From: Agaricus subrufescens
Lineage: Eukaryota; Basidiomycota; Agaricomycetes; Agaricales; Agaricaceae
Assembly (NCBI GenBank): GCA_029945375.1
Contig: CM057060.1
Location: forward strand, 1,426,001-1,490,000
Direction of reading: 5' to 3'
Length of the DNA stretch: 64,000 nt
Under the pieces are notes generated by a model. The model was given only the letters and a program-made list of their open reading frames with translations, had not been told where the DNA came from and did not search any database. Positions 23,413-35,549 of this stretch are shown here, piece after piece; position 1 is the first letter of the stretch, and each line of letters opens with the position of its first letter. Position numbers and translations under genes: made by a program.

Positions 23413-23656
23413 TCATCTAGTGGTGCGAACTCTATCAATATACCAGCATTTGGGCGGGATACATGTGAATATCGCACCTTTCGATACGACCTTTTATATG
23501 TATTATCATAATTACATAGGTGAAAATCACGGTTTGGATAGCATACTTGGTGAATATTTTAGTAGCAATGGATCTTATTTCTTCTTCAACATTTGTTGTC
23601 TAATTTCGGGTGTACATAACAATCATCAATTGATACTTTCTCAACAACACTGAACA

Positions 23657-24619
23657 ATGGCATGGCTTCAAGATATCCAAAATGTTGTCATTGCTAGCAG
23701 GCCACCCTCTTGGACATTCGGACCGATTTTGTTTGGTATAGGAATTATTCATTCCCGTCGAGTGCCTAAATCGCCACGAACGTTAGCCCTTGCAGCGTTA
23801 CAAGTCTTTTCGTTGTCTTTTCCTCTATCTATTAGTACGTCTTGCCTACGCGTTCAGTACTCTACTGACAAACAGCACCAGTCGTCTTTGGAATAAACGA
23901 TGTGTATGACTTCGAGACCGACATTCGCAACCCACGAAAAATTGCCGATGGGTTTGAGGGCACTGTACTTCAACCCGAAAACCATGTCCTAGTTCACATT
24001 TCGGCAATTGTATCAACAGTCTTTATCTCGGGAGTATCGCTGCTGATTAGGCAACGTAATAACACTGTCGCCATCCTATCCCTTGTTTTCCTTGCCTGGC
24101 AATACTCTTCACCTCCACTCCGATTGAAGGAAATCCCGGTGCTCGATTCCATCTCGAATGGATTGATTGTTTACCTCGTATGGTTCTGTGGTTTCAGTTT
24201 CTCGGGACTCGGTTTGTCGAATGTGACCTCAAAAGGGCTCATGCTGAGCTTATGCACGTCTGCAATCCACGCTCTCGGGGCCGTGATAGACGTTGATGCT
24301 GACGTTGCAGCTGGACAAAGAACGATTGCTACCACCCTGGGCCAACGCCGCACTTTGATATTCAGTGCACTTTGCTAGTAAAGTTGTCGTTTTATTCGTG
24401 TTGTTTCAGTGACTCAACCTCGCGTATTTTAGTCTCCTAGCAGCAACCACGGAAAAGTTGAATTCAGTTTTTGGCGTATACCTTTGGGCAGGGACACTTG
24501 TCATGCTGGTGCCATGCTTCGACACTAATCTAGCTGAGCATACATTCAAAGTTATAGTCTACATGTCAATTGTATGTGCTATCGTATGGATTTGTGTACG
24601 GAGTCGTGGAATGAAATGA
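23657..24619 (+). CDS. UbiA-family prenyltransferase
   Basis: Integral-membrane prenyltransferase; the acceptor cannot be told from sequence. Three exons, with introns near 23834-23877 and 24369-24431. The start is MAWLQDIQNVVIASRPPSWTFGP. The first Asp-rich motif NDxxDxxxD is present as INDVYDFETD (about 23895-23925). The second is VDADVAAGQRTIATTLGQRR (about 24289-24350). Hydrophobic segments include FISGVSLLI, YLVWFCGFSFSGLGL and VIVYMSIVCAIVWICV. The length is about 280 residues, typical of compact fungal UbiA proteins. Aromatic or terpenoid prenylation is possible, but no biosynthetic cluster surrounds it. A decayed relative lies at about 32795-33860. Confidence 0.87.
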
Positions 24620-24685
24620 TGGAGACACGTGCTTTTAACTTGGACTGATACTGCAACTCGATGCGGCAGCATCCTCTCCTTTCCT

Positions 24686-27600
24686 ATGGACTATTTTTCC
24701 AAGTTTTTAAGGGTAACTACCCAACCTTCCGCCAGACCTCCGCCAGTAGACCATGCACAAGAATTTCATAAATCCTGGACATATATACAAGTGCGCATCA
24801 ACCTCAACTGATAGTGATGGCGTTGACGTCCTCTGTAGTCAACGTTAACGCAACCAGATGAACGGCAGTTATTACAAGGAATCAAATCGACGAGCGTGCC
24901 GGTTCAGTTACAGTCTATGGTGGACGGTCTCGTTTGGGAATCGACACATACAGAGGAGGGGTAAGGTCAAAAACTCGAACACTTTATTGTAGACTCAGCG
25001 TGCTGTGTCAGTGGGACGGGTGCATGTTTGGAGTATCTCCTGAAGAATGGTGCGCGACTTATCCTGTCGTGATAGCGAAACTTCCCTAACAATCTTCAGA
25101 TGTGCTCGGTACACTTGTTCGACTAAGTGAATCAGATCGGCCATCAGGAATCCAAGCAGAGGTTCTGCGTGCGGTACAGAACATGGTCATTCTTCTCGAT
25201 GAACAATTTCTAGTGCATTCGGCTGTGCATAGGGCTGTTCTACGATTATTGAGAACATGTGTTGGAGATGACATCCAAGAACAGTTGGATGGACGGTCTC
25301 GCGTCATGGGTGCTGCCGGAAGCACTATGCGTACACCCTCGGAATACGAGGAAGACCGTACGAATTACATTGTATACCGTCTCTCCCTACCTGACGATAT
25401 CTGTAGTCGTCAACTTACTTTGCATACTGTGCAGCCGAATCAGGACCTACCGAGAATTACTCATCATCTTCTTTCATGATAAACATTGGTATCGGTCAGA
25501 ACCATTGTTTTCGGTCGAAGAAGAAGACGAAGACGAGGAGCTAGACGAAGAAGAAGGGCAAAGAGTCTCATCCCCAACTCCCTCGCAAGAAACTGTCACT
25601 TCTGTCCCACCTGCAACAACTCAGAAGAAAGCCGAGTATGAATTCTTGTTATTCAACTATCTCCTTCGCTTCGTACATCGGGAAGGGAAGATAGGGGAAT
25701 TTTCTCGTGCTGGGCTCCTTTTCCTGATGGATGTGGCCATGTCGCCAGGAGAGCAGAGCCAACGCTCGGGAGTAACGGACTCGTCGTCCGATACCGATCT
25801 TCCATCGGATCCAATCGTAGACGCTGCCCTCGCACTCGCTGAGTATATTCTGGATGGCGACTTCTCCGAGGTTCTAGGCGCCGGTTTGAGCGCAGTTTAC
25901 TCTTTGCTACCTTCCAAGCTCCAATTTTTCCCTAGAACCGGGGACTCGGAAACAACCAAAGGGAACACTATGACCATTGGTGCCACAGGCCCTTTATCGC
26001 CTGAAGAAAAAGAGAAGTTGGATCTGGAAAGGGAACGCAGCCGTGCCATCGGAATGGAGAGCGCGAATAACCCAGATTTTAGGCAAAGGCTTGACCATTT
26101 TCTCAAGGTTCTAGAGTTCCTGCAGGACGTCCTTAGACGCAACTCCAAAACTGATGGCGTTGATGCTTCAGCACTTGTTGGTACGGCAATTGTTCAATCC
26201 ATTTTGGACGCCGTGCGGCGTGTCTTCCTTGAAAATGTCTTGTACCCCTCCATCCTCGAGTGTTCTGATTTGGATGGAAGCGCAGTCGCAGTTATGTCAT
26301 ACATTGAAATCATGCTTCGCATACTTCATGAGGGGCCCCTCTCCGAACTCCTAATCAACTTCTTAATCAATGAGGAAAACGATGATCCTCGACCAAGCGT
26401 AAGGCCGCAAGCCCTTCTGAACCTTACGAAAGCATCTGATCATCCTCCTCCTCGGTCGAGTGGTGCTGCGGCAAAACTCAAGAGACGAAAAAGCAGTGCA
26501 ATGACGTTACTGGAAATGGAGGCACCCGACACAAGGAAGACCACTGAATACTTTACAACGAGTCGGTTCACACTTAAAGATATTCTCATGTCCAATCTAC
26601 GCTCTGGGACGCAGGCGACCGTGACGGCCGCATTACAACTACTTCAGACACTGGTTCTACGATTTCCTCAATTATCCATTGAACGTATTCTGATCGTCAG
26701 TTTGGACCCTTTGGCGACGAGCTATCCCTTACCGGGGCTCCTTCCTTCGAAGATATACGAACACAACGATGCCGAAGATGAGGACGACGAGACATTCCAA
26801 TATCCCGGGACTGAGGGCAAAGCTTCACCCTCACACCCTTACGACCAGCCTATCTTTTCCCAACCTCAAGTCACTTATTATACCCATGAGCGCGAAATGA
26901 ATCTGTATATGAACCTCATCTCACGCGTTGACCCATCTCATAGCGGGGATCCGTTCAGCACGGGTTATGAATACTATCTGCGCGATGCGATTCTATCTAT
27001 ACAAACTCTACCCGCATTTCAAATTTCACCTAATCTTGATGAGGACCTTGCAAGGCGACGGCAGTTCAAGCATAGACTCAACATCAATGATCCCATTCTT
27101 TCCTGTATCCTCGACTCCTTGCGTAGCTTCTTTTCAAATACTCCCGACCTTAATATCGCACTCACAGGCTTCCTCGCAAATTTGGCCTTGCACCCAGATC
27201 GATCGTTAGCTGGATGGTTAACGTTCGCACTAGGTGATGCTCAGTCTGAGAGCACACGTATGATGGATTGCACTTATGCAAGTGATGGTGACGACAAGTC
27301 TGTAGATTTCGAGATCGAAGAAAATCTGGTCTATGAAACAAACATTCTTCCTGCGGCACCGGTGGATGAGGGCTCACGACCAGTCGTACATACGATATAT
27401 CATGGCCTCGTCAACCAACTTGAGCATTACCGACAAGTTGTCGACGACTTTGATAAATACCTATTGGAACGAAGGCAAGGACTCCTATTCTCCGAAAACC
27501 TCACCGATGCTCTCACCCTCGCTCTCGACGTTTCCTCTCAGAGTGCACCTCAACTCTCTGCCTCTTCGTCACCTGTCCCGCAAACGCCTACGAAACCGAA

Positions 27601-28090
27601 ACCCAAGACCAAAACGACGTCATCGTTCGTCTCGTTCTTGACGCCCAGGCGAACTAAACCTGCAGCACAAACCACCATCCAGGATTCAACAACATCCCCA
27701 CCCAAAGACACTAGTCCTAAGGATAGCTCTATCTCTGCAAGTCCATTTGGTTCACACTATCGGCAAACCAGCGCTATCAAGGTTGAATCTTTCAGTGCTC
27801 CTGTGCCATCGACTGGGCTTTGGAATCATCTTAAAACTTCCAGTTGGAACGTTGAAGAGGAGGATGTGTTCGGTTCTGCCTGGTCTGAGCGAACGACCAG
27901 TACAGAAAGCCAAGGCCATAGTTCACAGACCCAGAATGACCAAAGTATGGAAGCGGAGGAGCAACAGAAGACCATCACTTTATCGCAATTACTGGATAAC
28001 GTCGTCATTTTAGAGGAGAGCATTAAGGAGCTAGTGGCGATCGTTCATGCCCGGAGGAGCCTCGGCATTGATTCTATTCGTTATCTGTGA
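24686..28090 (+). CDS. FHIP (FAM160/RAI16-like) Hook-interacting protein
   Basis: Subunit of the FTS-Hook-FHIP complex that links dynein to early endosomes in filamentous fungi. It starts MDYFSKFLRVTTQPSARPPPVDHAQEFHKSWTYIQ. Short introns near 24790, 24960, 25048 and 25370 join this to VLGTLVRLSESDRPSGIQAEVLRAVQNM and to the long final exon. That exon contains FLLFNYLLRFVHREGKIGEFSRAGLLFLM, ASALVGTAIVQSILDAVRRVFLENVLYPSI, FTLKDILMSNLRSGTQATVTAALQLLQTLV and DAILSIQTLPAF. All are typical of the RAI16-like domain. An acidic run (EEEDEDEELDEEEG) and a Ser/Thr/Pro-rich linker (27530-27760) are disordered. The C-terminus LLDNVVILEESIKELVAIVHARRSLGID is a conserved helix. The length is about 1,050 residues. 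Confidence 0.85.
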
Positions 28091-29707
28091 GCTTCTTACA
28101 TAAATTAGCCACTAGACAATTATTACGAAGGAAAATATATCATATGGAAAGAGATGTAAAGTTCTTCAGGCCACTACTCGCTATCTTTGTTGATATCTCT
28201 TTCGGAAACGATACTATCAATGCATCATTAAATAACAGGCTGTCGAACCCTTCGCCTGGTACTTCATTCCTGCTATAAACGATTACTGAATGACTCTTCT
28301 CCGTTGTCTCCGTAACTGGATTGACTTTTTTCGCTAACCTTCATTGCAACGCCTCGAAAAAATGCCTATCAAACACCGGTTTCGTATCTGCCCTCAGAGG
28401 TAAAAACTCGAGGTTGTTGGATAGCCGCTTCTCTATCAAGTTTCCTTCACTCCCTGGTTCAAGTTTCCGTTTCAGTCTCTGACTGGGATTTTCGGATGAA
28501 AACTTTGTCACTGCGATGAAATTGAATCGTAGCACTCATTTCTTTAGCCATGTCCAAAAGGAGGGCATGTAAACCATAGTTGAGCCGACTGCATCGCAAT
28601 TTAAGCTAGGGTTATAATTTTAGATGTCATCGACAACAATTCTTGTGCAACCAGCCCTGACTACTCCACTCGCCCAACCTCGCCGCGTGGGACACTCAAA
28701 CAAATCTAGGAAATATACCATTTATCCGGTCTTCACGGCGTTCTGTGCAAATATTATAGTTTCTTGTCCTAGGATTCTGTCTCACAAACTCACCCGCGCT
28801 GATTCTGTCCCCGGCTTTTATTCATAGATGGGAATTGATGAGCAGATTTAAAAACTAGCAACTTGAAGCCACTCAGGTCTAGGATCTATCAGTCGTCATC
28901 GCGAATCTTGAGATCGGCACTGCGTTTGACAGGGTGGGATGCTGTGGGGTCCAAAGCTGAAGTGCCCGAAGTTTGATGGTCAGAAATTCAAGCTTGAGCG
29001 CTTGAGCACTCAGCTGTCAATCAACCGCCGAGAGGAACGCGAAAAAAAATCGTATCAAGCCTTATCCCCGCTACCCGACCCTAGGGTGTCGGCTTCAATT
29101 TCTTTTGCATATGCTCATCGAAGAAGGTATCATAAGTTACTTCTGCTCTGTTGTAAAGAATCACGGGTATCAATCAGGAAAACGCCCGTTATCTCCGCCC
29201 GTGTAAACACATGAAGAACGATAAGTAGTGAGTCCCACACAAGTGTGAAATTGACGAGATGGGGCGCCCGGCTGCGCGCTGGTCCGACCTCGTCGATTTC
29301 GAAATTCAGAGATCTATTCCCCCGCCCAAGTCGCAAGTGCACCTGAGGTCTTCCCGCACTGAGAGCCTTCCTATCTTTGTGCTTTATGTGGAAAGGTATA
29401 CCCATCGCGATCAGCGAAGGAGTCAAAATATCTCCGATCCGCTAGATGAATCGTCCTGACATAGAGCCGGGTAATCACTCCCGAAGAACTAACAGTAAGT
29501 CTTGATGAATGGAGGGCGGCTCTGGGCTGTAGGGTCTGAGTCCGAAGTCGGAATTCAGTCGAGTCACTTTCACATGTGTGAGCTGGGATCGTTATGTTGA
29601 CTGTTTAGTCCTCTAGGCCGGCGGATGAACGAGTTTGTAAGTAAGGTCAACCAAGGAACCAGCTAGTTTCATTCTTATATGGCACAACTCGCGTCTAACT
29701 ACTCGAA
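28091..29707. other. 1.6 kb gene-poor intergenic stretch
   Basis: It lies between the 3' ends of the convergent FHIP and glutamine-synthetase-like genes, so no promoter is needed here. Only short frames occur (for example a minus-strand frame at 28341-28535 and one at 29130-29426). Neither has a known motif or a convincing splice partner. I see no repeat structure. Confidence 0.45.
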
Positions 29708-31340
29708 CTAATAAAGGTCAATTAAACGTTCGAGGGTCTTTTCCTTGTCGTCACCAAAGGCGGCTAGATTATCAGCCAGAACCTGCGAGTATGAGAATCA
29801 GTAAATGTCAATCGTTTGAGGACAGGGACATACTTTGTTGACCGATAGATACTGGTCCACGAACTTGGTATCGAGTATCTCGCGTAAGGCCTTGCTTTTC
29901 GCGAGCACTTCTCTACTCTCCTCCCAACTAAGAGGCATTCTTTGAGTGATACCTCTTGCTTGTCTTTCCTCTTCTGTTAATTTGGCAGGCCCATTGAGTC
30001 CAGTGAAGTTCGGCATGCGTAACTGCTTCTTTGACTTGATCCCAGCGTAGCCTAGGCCAACGAAGCTAGCCACCACAAGATAAGGATTCGCAGTTCCATC
30101 AATGAACCTCATCTCGAAGTTCCTGCTGCTTGGTGATGTGGCGTTACTTAATCTGATTGGGCATTCTCTATTTTCAGTTCCCCAAGCGACGTAAGTGCCA
30201 CAGGTAAGGGCACCATCAACAACCCGTTCATATGACGCAGGAATTGGAAGAGTGATGGCGGAGAGAGCCGTTGTATCTTCTAAAATACCGGCAAGGAATG
30301 ACTTTTCGGTTTCGGAGAGGCTTTCCCTCGGTTTCTGCTCCCCGACTTTATGGGCAGATATGTGCATGTGCGCAGCAGTTCCTATAGTGACACGCGGGAC
30401 AAAAGTTGCATGGAGTCCATGTTGAGACGCGATATTTATGATAGTTTGACGCGTATGAACGAGAGCATCGGCAGCTGCAAGAGGATCAAGGGGGCTGGTT
30501 ACGATTTCGTACTGATGACAGATATTATTGAATGAAGATCAGAAATGGGGGATGAGGACCAACCTGCCCCTCGCCTGTTTCTGCGTGCCATGTTTCCACT
30601 TTGATGCCAGACTCGATGAGAGAATCGACAATTTCTTCTAGAGCTTTGGTCTCCTTTAAGTTTGTTAGGAATCCTTTGGCTTCGCTGTACTGATGATGAC
30701 TGTTGACTCGAATAGGGTTGACGGACTCGAGAAGGTAAAATTCACTCTCGAACCCGATGAGGAATTCTACGCCATCTTTTCGCGCTTCGCTATTACTGGG
30801 CGTTAGTGATCGGGCTTGACCTGACACGATCTACTCACTCTACGATATCCCTCACTTTGCCCCTCAGGCAGGAGTGAGTCTTGTAGGTCAGCTGTCCATC
30901 TGGCCCTTGGCGGGCGTCCTTTTCCTCTAGCCACGAAAAGACACTGGCAGCATTTCGCGCATATGTACAGATCCTCAAGGACGACATATCGGGAACAACA
31001 AGGTACTCTCCAGCAACATCGAACCCCTCGGCCAGTGTCAAGAATACGAAACCACCTGTTCCCGCCGGTTTACCAACTCCAGGCCGAGCCGATTGCATGA
31101 TTCTCTCAAAATGAGATATCGGCACCATGCGAAGTCGAACGATATTGCAGGGTTCGACCCACAGAATGCGAATGTATTCTGCACGAAGATATCAACTACG
31201 CGTACGAGGAGGCACAGAGGCCGCAAGTTACTTATGCCTGCATTCTTGAGATCTCGGATTGTCAGCTGGGGGTTGCCGGCCGAGACGGACGCCGGGGTAT
31301 GCACGATACCGAGGTCAGCGAGAACTGGGGGAGTAGGCAT
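29708..31340 (-). CDS. Glutamine-synthetase-like protein, copy 1
   Basis: Type-I glutamine synthetase fold of the fungal FluG-C/gamma-glutamyl ligase kind. Exons join MPTPPVLADLGIVHTPASV, VPISHFERIMQSARPG, GEYLVVPDMSSLRI, the metal-binding GFESEFYLLE, and YEIVTSPLDPLAAADALVH. Then follow the nucleotide-site AAHMHISAH, ENRECPIRLSN and FEMRFIDGTANPYL. The C-terminus ends LERLIDLY (stop 29708-29710). The Glu, His and Arg ligands of the family are kept, so the enzyme should be active, but its acceptor (ammonia, an amine or a polyamine) is unknown. It closely resembles copy 2 at 40491-42147 in exon layout and protein, but is about three residues shorter just before AAHMH. A TATA box and a shared promoter block lie upstream. 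Confidence 0.88.
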
Positions 31341-31378
31341 AGCGCAGATATGATAACGTCGACGACCATCATGAGGAG

Positions 31379-31438
31379 TTTATATGCCTAACTCTAGGCG
31401 CGCAACCGAATATAGACCAGTCGAGAAGATCTCGATTA
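31379..31438 (-). promoter_or_regulatory. Promoter block of GS-like copy 1
   Basis: On the minus strand TATAAA lies about 40 bp before the ATG (plus-strand tttatatgc at 31379-31387). An AATATAGA-CAG segment lies near 31408-31420 and AGATCTCGATTA at 31427-31438. The same elements, in the same order and nearly the same spacing, precede copy 2. Confidence 0.55.
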
Positions 31439-31869
31439 CGGCCACGGTAGCCACATGAGAAAGACTTGTTGCAGGGCTTCTGGCACCCCGTGACAACACT
31501 CTGCGCCTTACTGGAGAGTTCATTTTTTCTTTTTCCTTTAATGCACCCCATTGACACGTTTGTCTTGTTCCTGAACGGCCCAACAGATCGCAGCAGACTT
31601 CCAAATAACCACTTAGCATCTTGTGCCAATGACCTGTTGTTAGTCCTTTTGGTGTAACGGTTACTAGATTAGGGTAGTCTCTTGCATTGAGATTGTTGTG
31701 CACCCTACTCTTTGCAGCTGACAATTTCCTTCTCCGAGGCCATGGTGACGCGTCGTGAACGCACAGTAAACTATTTCCGGCGGCCGATTAACTTACCGAA
31801 ACTCATAATTACTTGGGTAGGCGTGACCAATAGTACAAGTCAAGTGGACAAGTATTTCGGACCAGATTG

Positions 31870-32281
31870 ATGATGTACAACCCGTACAAGGCTCCAAACC
31901 CTCATCTACCAGAAGGAGAAGATCCTCCGGCATTCTCCAACCCTGCTCATTGCTCCTGTCTTCTCGCTTCGCCACTATTTTCGGTTATGAAAGTAGTAGC
32001 CACTCCACTGCCTCGAGAAGCACATTAGTGCAGAAAAGGTAGTCTTACAGTTGATCTTCCATGGATCATTGTTGAGGGAGATTGGAGGTGCAGTCGAGCT
32101 GATCTACTATCCACAAGAGATTACACCTCCCGGATGTCAGCACAAATCAGTTTCAACCGAAGATCTGGAGCGTTGGGTACAATCAGAAGAACGGGCTCAG
32201 GTAAGTGCTGAATTCCACCTATCATACTAATTTTAGCTAAACGAGTCTTTGAATCCTGACTCTGAAACAGTCGATATCTAA
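31870..32281 (+). CDS. Possible small three-exon gene or gene remnant
   Basis: An ATG at 31870 opens MMYNPYKAPNPHLPEGEDPPAF. An intron of about 67 nt (GT after TTTTCG near 31984, AG before 32051) joins it to LIFHGSLLREIGGAVELIYY and WVQSEERAQ. A short intron with GTAAGT donor (about 32201-32237) leads to LNESLNPDSETVDI and a stop. The product is about 100 residues with no domain I recognise. Splice sites are good but the gene could be a fragment of something older, since this interval also holds a decayed UbiA copy. Confidence 0.3.
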
Positions 32282-32794
32282 GAGCAGGCTAGTAATACGG
32301 CACGCCCTTCTGGTCTTGTAAGAAGTTGGTATAGCGTGCAACGTGCCAGTTTCTAATGACACCGAAGCAAGAAGTCCAAGGTCACGAGTGCTTGTGCACA
32401 TAATCTGTCATAGGTGCTAGGAAGGCTTTTTAATAATATTTCCTGTCAACTGTCAACGTTTACACGCATTCGGTTGGAAACATGCCGCATTATTCTGCCT
32501 ACGGCGCCCCTGTTATGCGCTATCGACGTCAGGAGGTGGCCAGTAGCGGCTCCAATCTCACTTAGCAGTAATGCTGTCTTTCGTCTGATCCGCAAAACAG
32601 CAAGGTGTCAAGTAAGCCGAGTTGTCGTTGGGCCGTCATTTCTTCCATTCCTTTTTGCGATTAGAGTCCGCAGCAGGGCCGCAAAATCAGCTATACCTGA
32701 TTTGATGGCATCTGATTAGAAAATCATTGATCAGCAATTGGCTTGATAAAAACCCAATGCTAGTACATGATCAAATGGGTCCTGAATGTTCTGT
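32282..32794. other. Intergenic, nothing recognisable
   Basis: About 510 bp with only short open frames in all six frames and no visible repeat, tRNA or conserved promoter element. Confidence 0.4.
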
Positions 32795-33860
32795 CTAATT
32801 AGAAGACCCCAGGTAATTACAGCACCCTTTGAACCAGCAAGTGCTCGTTTGGGCTCCTTTTCCCTCGGGTTTGGCATCATTCACTGCCACTATCCCATCG
32901 ATCTCAGCTCTTCATCCTGCGACAAATCGGATACCATTACCCCCAGTAAGCAGTTAGCCGAGTCAAAGTTGAATTCCCGCACTACAACCTCCGCCACCCT
33001 TGGTCCTCTTTGTGTCGTATTAAGATAGGTCAGATGTGTACGAATTACAAGCGGCATTCACATATTTGATTATGGTACGTGCGTACAATAGATCTTGACC
33101 TGATCTGCGCCAATTACAGAACTGATAACCACCCCAGCCGCATTATTTGCGTTCTGGGCGCGATGGGCGGAGGCCTGAGGACGGACGGGTGTGTTCACTA
33201 GCGTACATTACGTTGCCGTAAGCGCCACCGCCGTCATGGTTGCCTGACAGTTAGCGAACGGCCTGAATGCATCCTGGATGTATTTTTTCGCAAGGGGCCG
33301 TTTAGTTTCGAAGGTGGTAAGCGATGAGTATATATGTCATTTACCGGCGGAATGTGGTAGAGGCTCTTAATTAAAAGTGGTACAGTATATATATCTGCCG
33401 GTAATAACCAGTCAGATATGGTTAAGGGCCTGCCAAAGTAGCTCCGTGGAAGATGCTTGTTCATACTTTCTCAACAGCGGGGAGTCACCGTGTTTCAAGA
33501 AGTTGTCCGGGCTACCTGCACCAAAAGCTCCCTGCGGCGTTCAGATCCGGGACCATTGTAGCATTCGTTATCTCTTTCCTCCATCTATCAGTGCGTTTTC
33601 TTTAGTTCTCATCTTCCTGAGAGGCCCCAGAAATTTCTGGGATCCACAAGGTAGACCATTCTACGACAAACAAATGCTGATAGACTCTCCGAGGACTTGA
33701 GACCGTTGATGCCGATGCTGCAGCTGGCTGAATAATAGTCGCTACCTCCCTAGGTCCCGCAGTGTCGAACCGTGGTATTCAGTGCTCCCCAACGAGTTTC
33801 AATGCTTTCGCATCTGTGTTATTTTAAACGCATATATTTTGGTCTCCCAACAGGTCAAAC
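32795..33860 (+). pseudogene. Decayed UbiA prenyltransferase copy
   Basis: Three pieces resemble the intact UbiA gene at 23657-24619, in the same order. About 32795-32900 reads LGSFSLGFGIIH, compare FGPILFGIGIIH. About 33575-33605 resembles the end of exon 1 and its donor site. About 33698-33840 reads VDADAAAG, two stop codons, then IVATSLG, compare VDADVAAGQRTIATTLG. Homology runs on into the last intron, where the acceptor AG has become GG before TCTCCCAACAG. The first Asp-rich motif and most of exon 2 are missing, and about 600 bp of unrelated DNA separates the first two pieces. It is clearly non-functional; the first piece is the weakest match. Confidence 0.6.
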
Positions 33861-34428
33861 CCCTGGATCACTGCAAAATCTGCTATATAAAACAAATACT
33901 CAGCACTTCCTAGTACAGCATTAGCAGAGGGCGCGAACTCATACTCGGTCCTACGCTCTCACTCGTCTCAACCTTGGTGTTTAGGAGAAATCTGCGATAG
34001 CACAAGTCAACTCAACAATATCCTCTCTCAAAGAAGAGGACAATTTTGTCTCCCCCAGGCCACTTGGTTCACTGATTAGTACCAGCAAGTTCGGATCCAA
34101 GTTCAATTGCAATAAATCAGATTCAAACCCTAGATATGTTCGGTTTGGGTGGTCTAAGCGGACAAACATTCAGGAAGCCAGGCCTTATTTCGGCCCCGGA
34201 ATGACTAAGGTATGAGTTGCAGAAGACTATTACATTCTGACCGTTGCTAAACGACGTCATAGGCTTGCGAGAACACCAAGCGAGTCGCGGTAATCATTTA
34301 TGCTCGGAGGAGCTTAAGTGCGGATTCTGTTCGGTTATGATCTCACACAAATCAGCCACTAGTATGAAAATATGATAGTACAGTGGTCTAGAAACATAGT
34401 ACATGCAAAGAAGAGTCACAAGCCCTGG
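33861..34428. other. Intergenic, nothing firm
   Basis: It lies downstream of the DnaJ gene stop. A minus-strand frame (33981-34169) reads NRTYLGFESDLLQLNLDPNLLVLISEP and looks protein-like, but it has no partner exon or known family. It may be a gene remnant. Confidence 0.35.
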
Positions 34429-35517
34429 CTATTTGGCAGCGACCTTACGCCTTTTCCTTGTCGGTTTGTCTTTTGGAGGTGATGCTTTTGATGCGTCACC
34501 AAATAGTTTTTCCTGCAACTTGGCAAACTCCTCATCGGGTATGTCATCCTGCTGTAAGCGAGACTTGGATGATTCCTCTCCATCGTCTGCGCGGCTGCGT
34601 TTGTTGCCTTTTCCTTTTCGTTTCCCTCCATCACCATACTTTGAAAGAAGACCATCAAAGAATGTATCCGCAGAAGCTGCGGATTTCTCTCTTTTCTTCA
34701 GAATAAGAGCCTGGAGCACCGCCTCTCCGTCACTATCCTCTTTTGCTTCCTTGGTCTTCTCCTTTGACTTTGACTTCCGGTCACTGGCCTTGCCACTACC
34801 ATAGAATTCATCCCAAACACCCAGTTCTTTGGCTAGTGCTTCAGCTTCTTTGGCCTCACTTTCTCCCTCCTTCCGGCGCACAAGCCGAGCCTTTTCATCC
34901 TTGATGCTCTTATCCCACTCCTTCATCTTCGGTAACTCATCTTGATTTATGAGCTTGGTTATCGTAGTTATAAAGCGTGGCTCGTCCTCGATGGTGGAAT
35001 GAGGTATATATGTCATGATTTCACCGATTGAGCCCTTGGTTTCAATATATGCACTCTTGAGATCTTCAATCTCTTCCTCGGAACCTAAAGGCCAGGTTTG
35101 AGTTAATGAAAACGGTAGTGGATGCATGACTATACCTTGGTATTCTTTCTTCATCTGGTCCAGTTTGCCGCGCGTAACGCGCTCGAACAAATCCTCGAAG
35201 TAAGCCTCCCACCCTGCTTCACCAGCACCGAGATCAAATGCCTCCGTGGTACTTCCGGTCTTATCATATCTATCCTTCCGCTTTTCGTCACTTAACACAG
35301 CATACGCGAAGCCTATCTGCTGGAACTTCAGTGACGCGTCAGCCTTAGCTTGGTCTGTTGCTGTCGCGTGTTTGTCAGGATGATATACGAGGGCCAGCCG
35401 CCTGTAAGCTTTTTTGATTTCGTCAGTAGTGGCCGTGTTCTTCAGATGAAGGACGTCGTATAGGTCAACTGATTCCTGGTCAGGAAAGAACTGGGATATA
35501 GGGTCTTGGTCATCCAT
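34429..35517 (-). CDS. J-domain protein, DNAJC9-like
   Basis: Class C J-domain co-chaperone. The J domain occupies about residues 15-85 (LYDVLHLKNTATTDEIKKAYRRLA, then VYHPDKH with the essential HPD). It is followed by FQQIGFAYAVLSDEKRKDRYDKTG. The next region (EAYFEDLFERVTRGKLDQMKKEY, then SEEEIEDLKSAYIETKGSIGEIMTYI) matches DNAJC9, which in animals is a histone chaperone that recruits Hsp70. The C-terminal half is Lys/Glu/Ser-rich and ends RKRRKVAAK, probably nuclear. A 51-nt stretch near 35098-35148 has GT-AG ends and is a multiple of three, so it may be an intron. The hAT element begins only 32 bp upstream of the ATG. Confidence 0.85.
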   Translation of the reverse strand: MDDQDPISQFFPDQESVDLYDVLHLKNTATTDEIKKAYRRLALVYHPDKHATATDQAKADASLKFQQIGFAYAVLSDEKRKDRYDKTGSTTEAFDLGAGEAGWEAYFEDLFERVTRGKLDQMKKEYQGIVMHPLPFSLTQTWPLGSEEEIEDLKSAYIETKGSIGEIMTYIPHSTIEDEPRFITTITKLINQDELPKMKEWDKSIKDEKARLVRRKEGESEAKEAEALAKELGVWDEFYGSGKASDRKSKSKEKTKEAKEDSDGEAVLQALILKKREKSAASADTFFDGLLSKYGDGGKRKGKGNKRSRADDGEESSKSRLQQDDIPDEEFAKLQEKLFGDASKASPPKDKPTRKRRKVAAK

Positions 35518-35541
35518 AGTGGTTACTGGTCAACTGCTTCG

Positions 35542-35549
35542 GTGCACAA
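35542..35549. repeat. Target-site duplication, left copy
   Basis: GTGCACAA directly abuts the left terminal inverted repeat and is repeated exactly after the right one (40118-40125). Eight bases is the hAT-family length. Confidence 0.92.
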
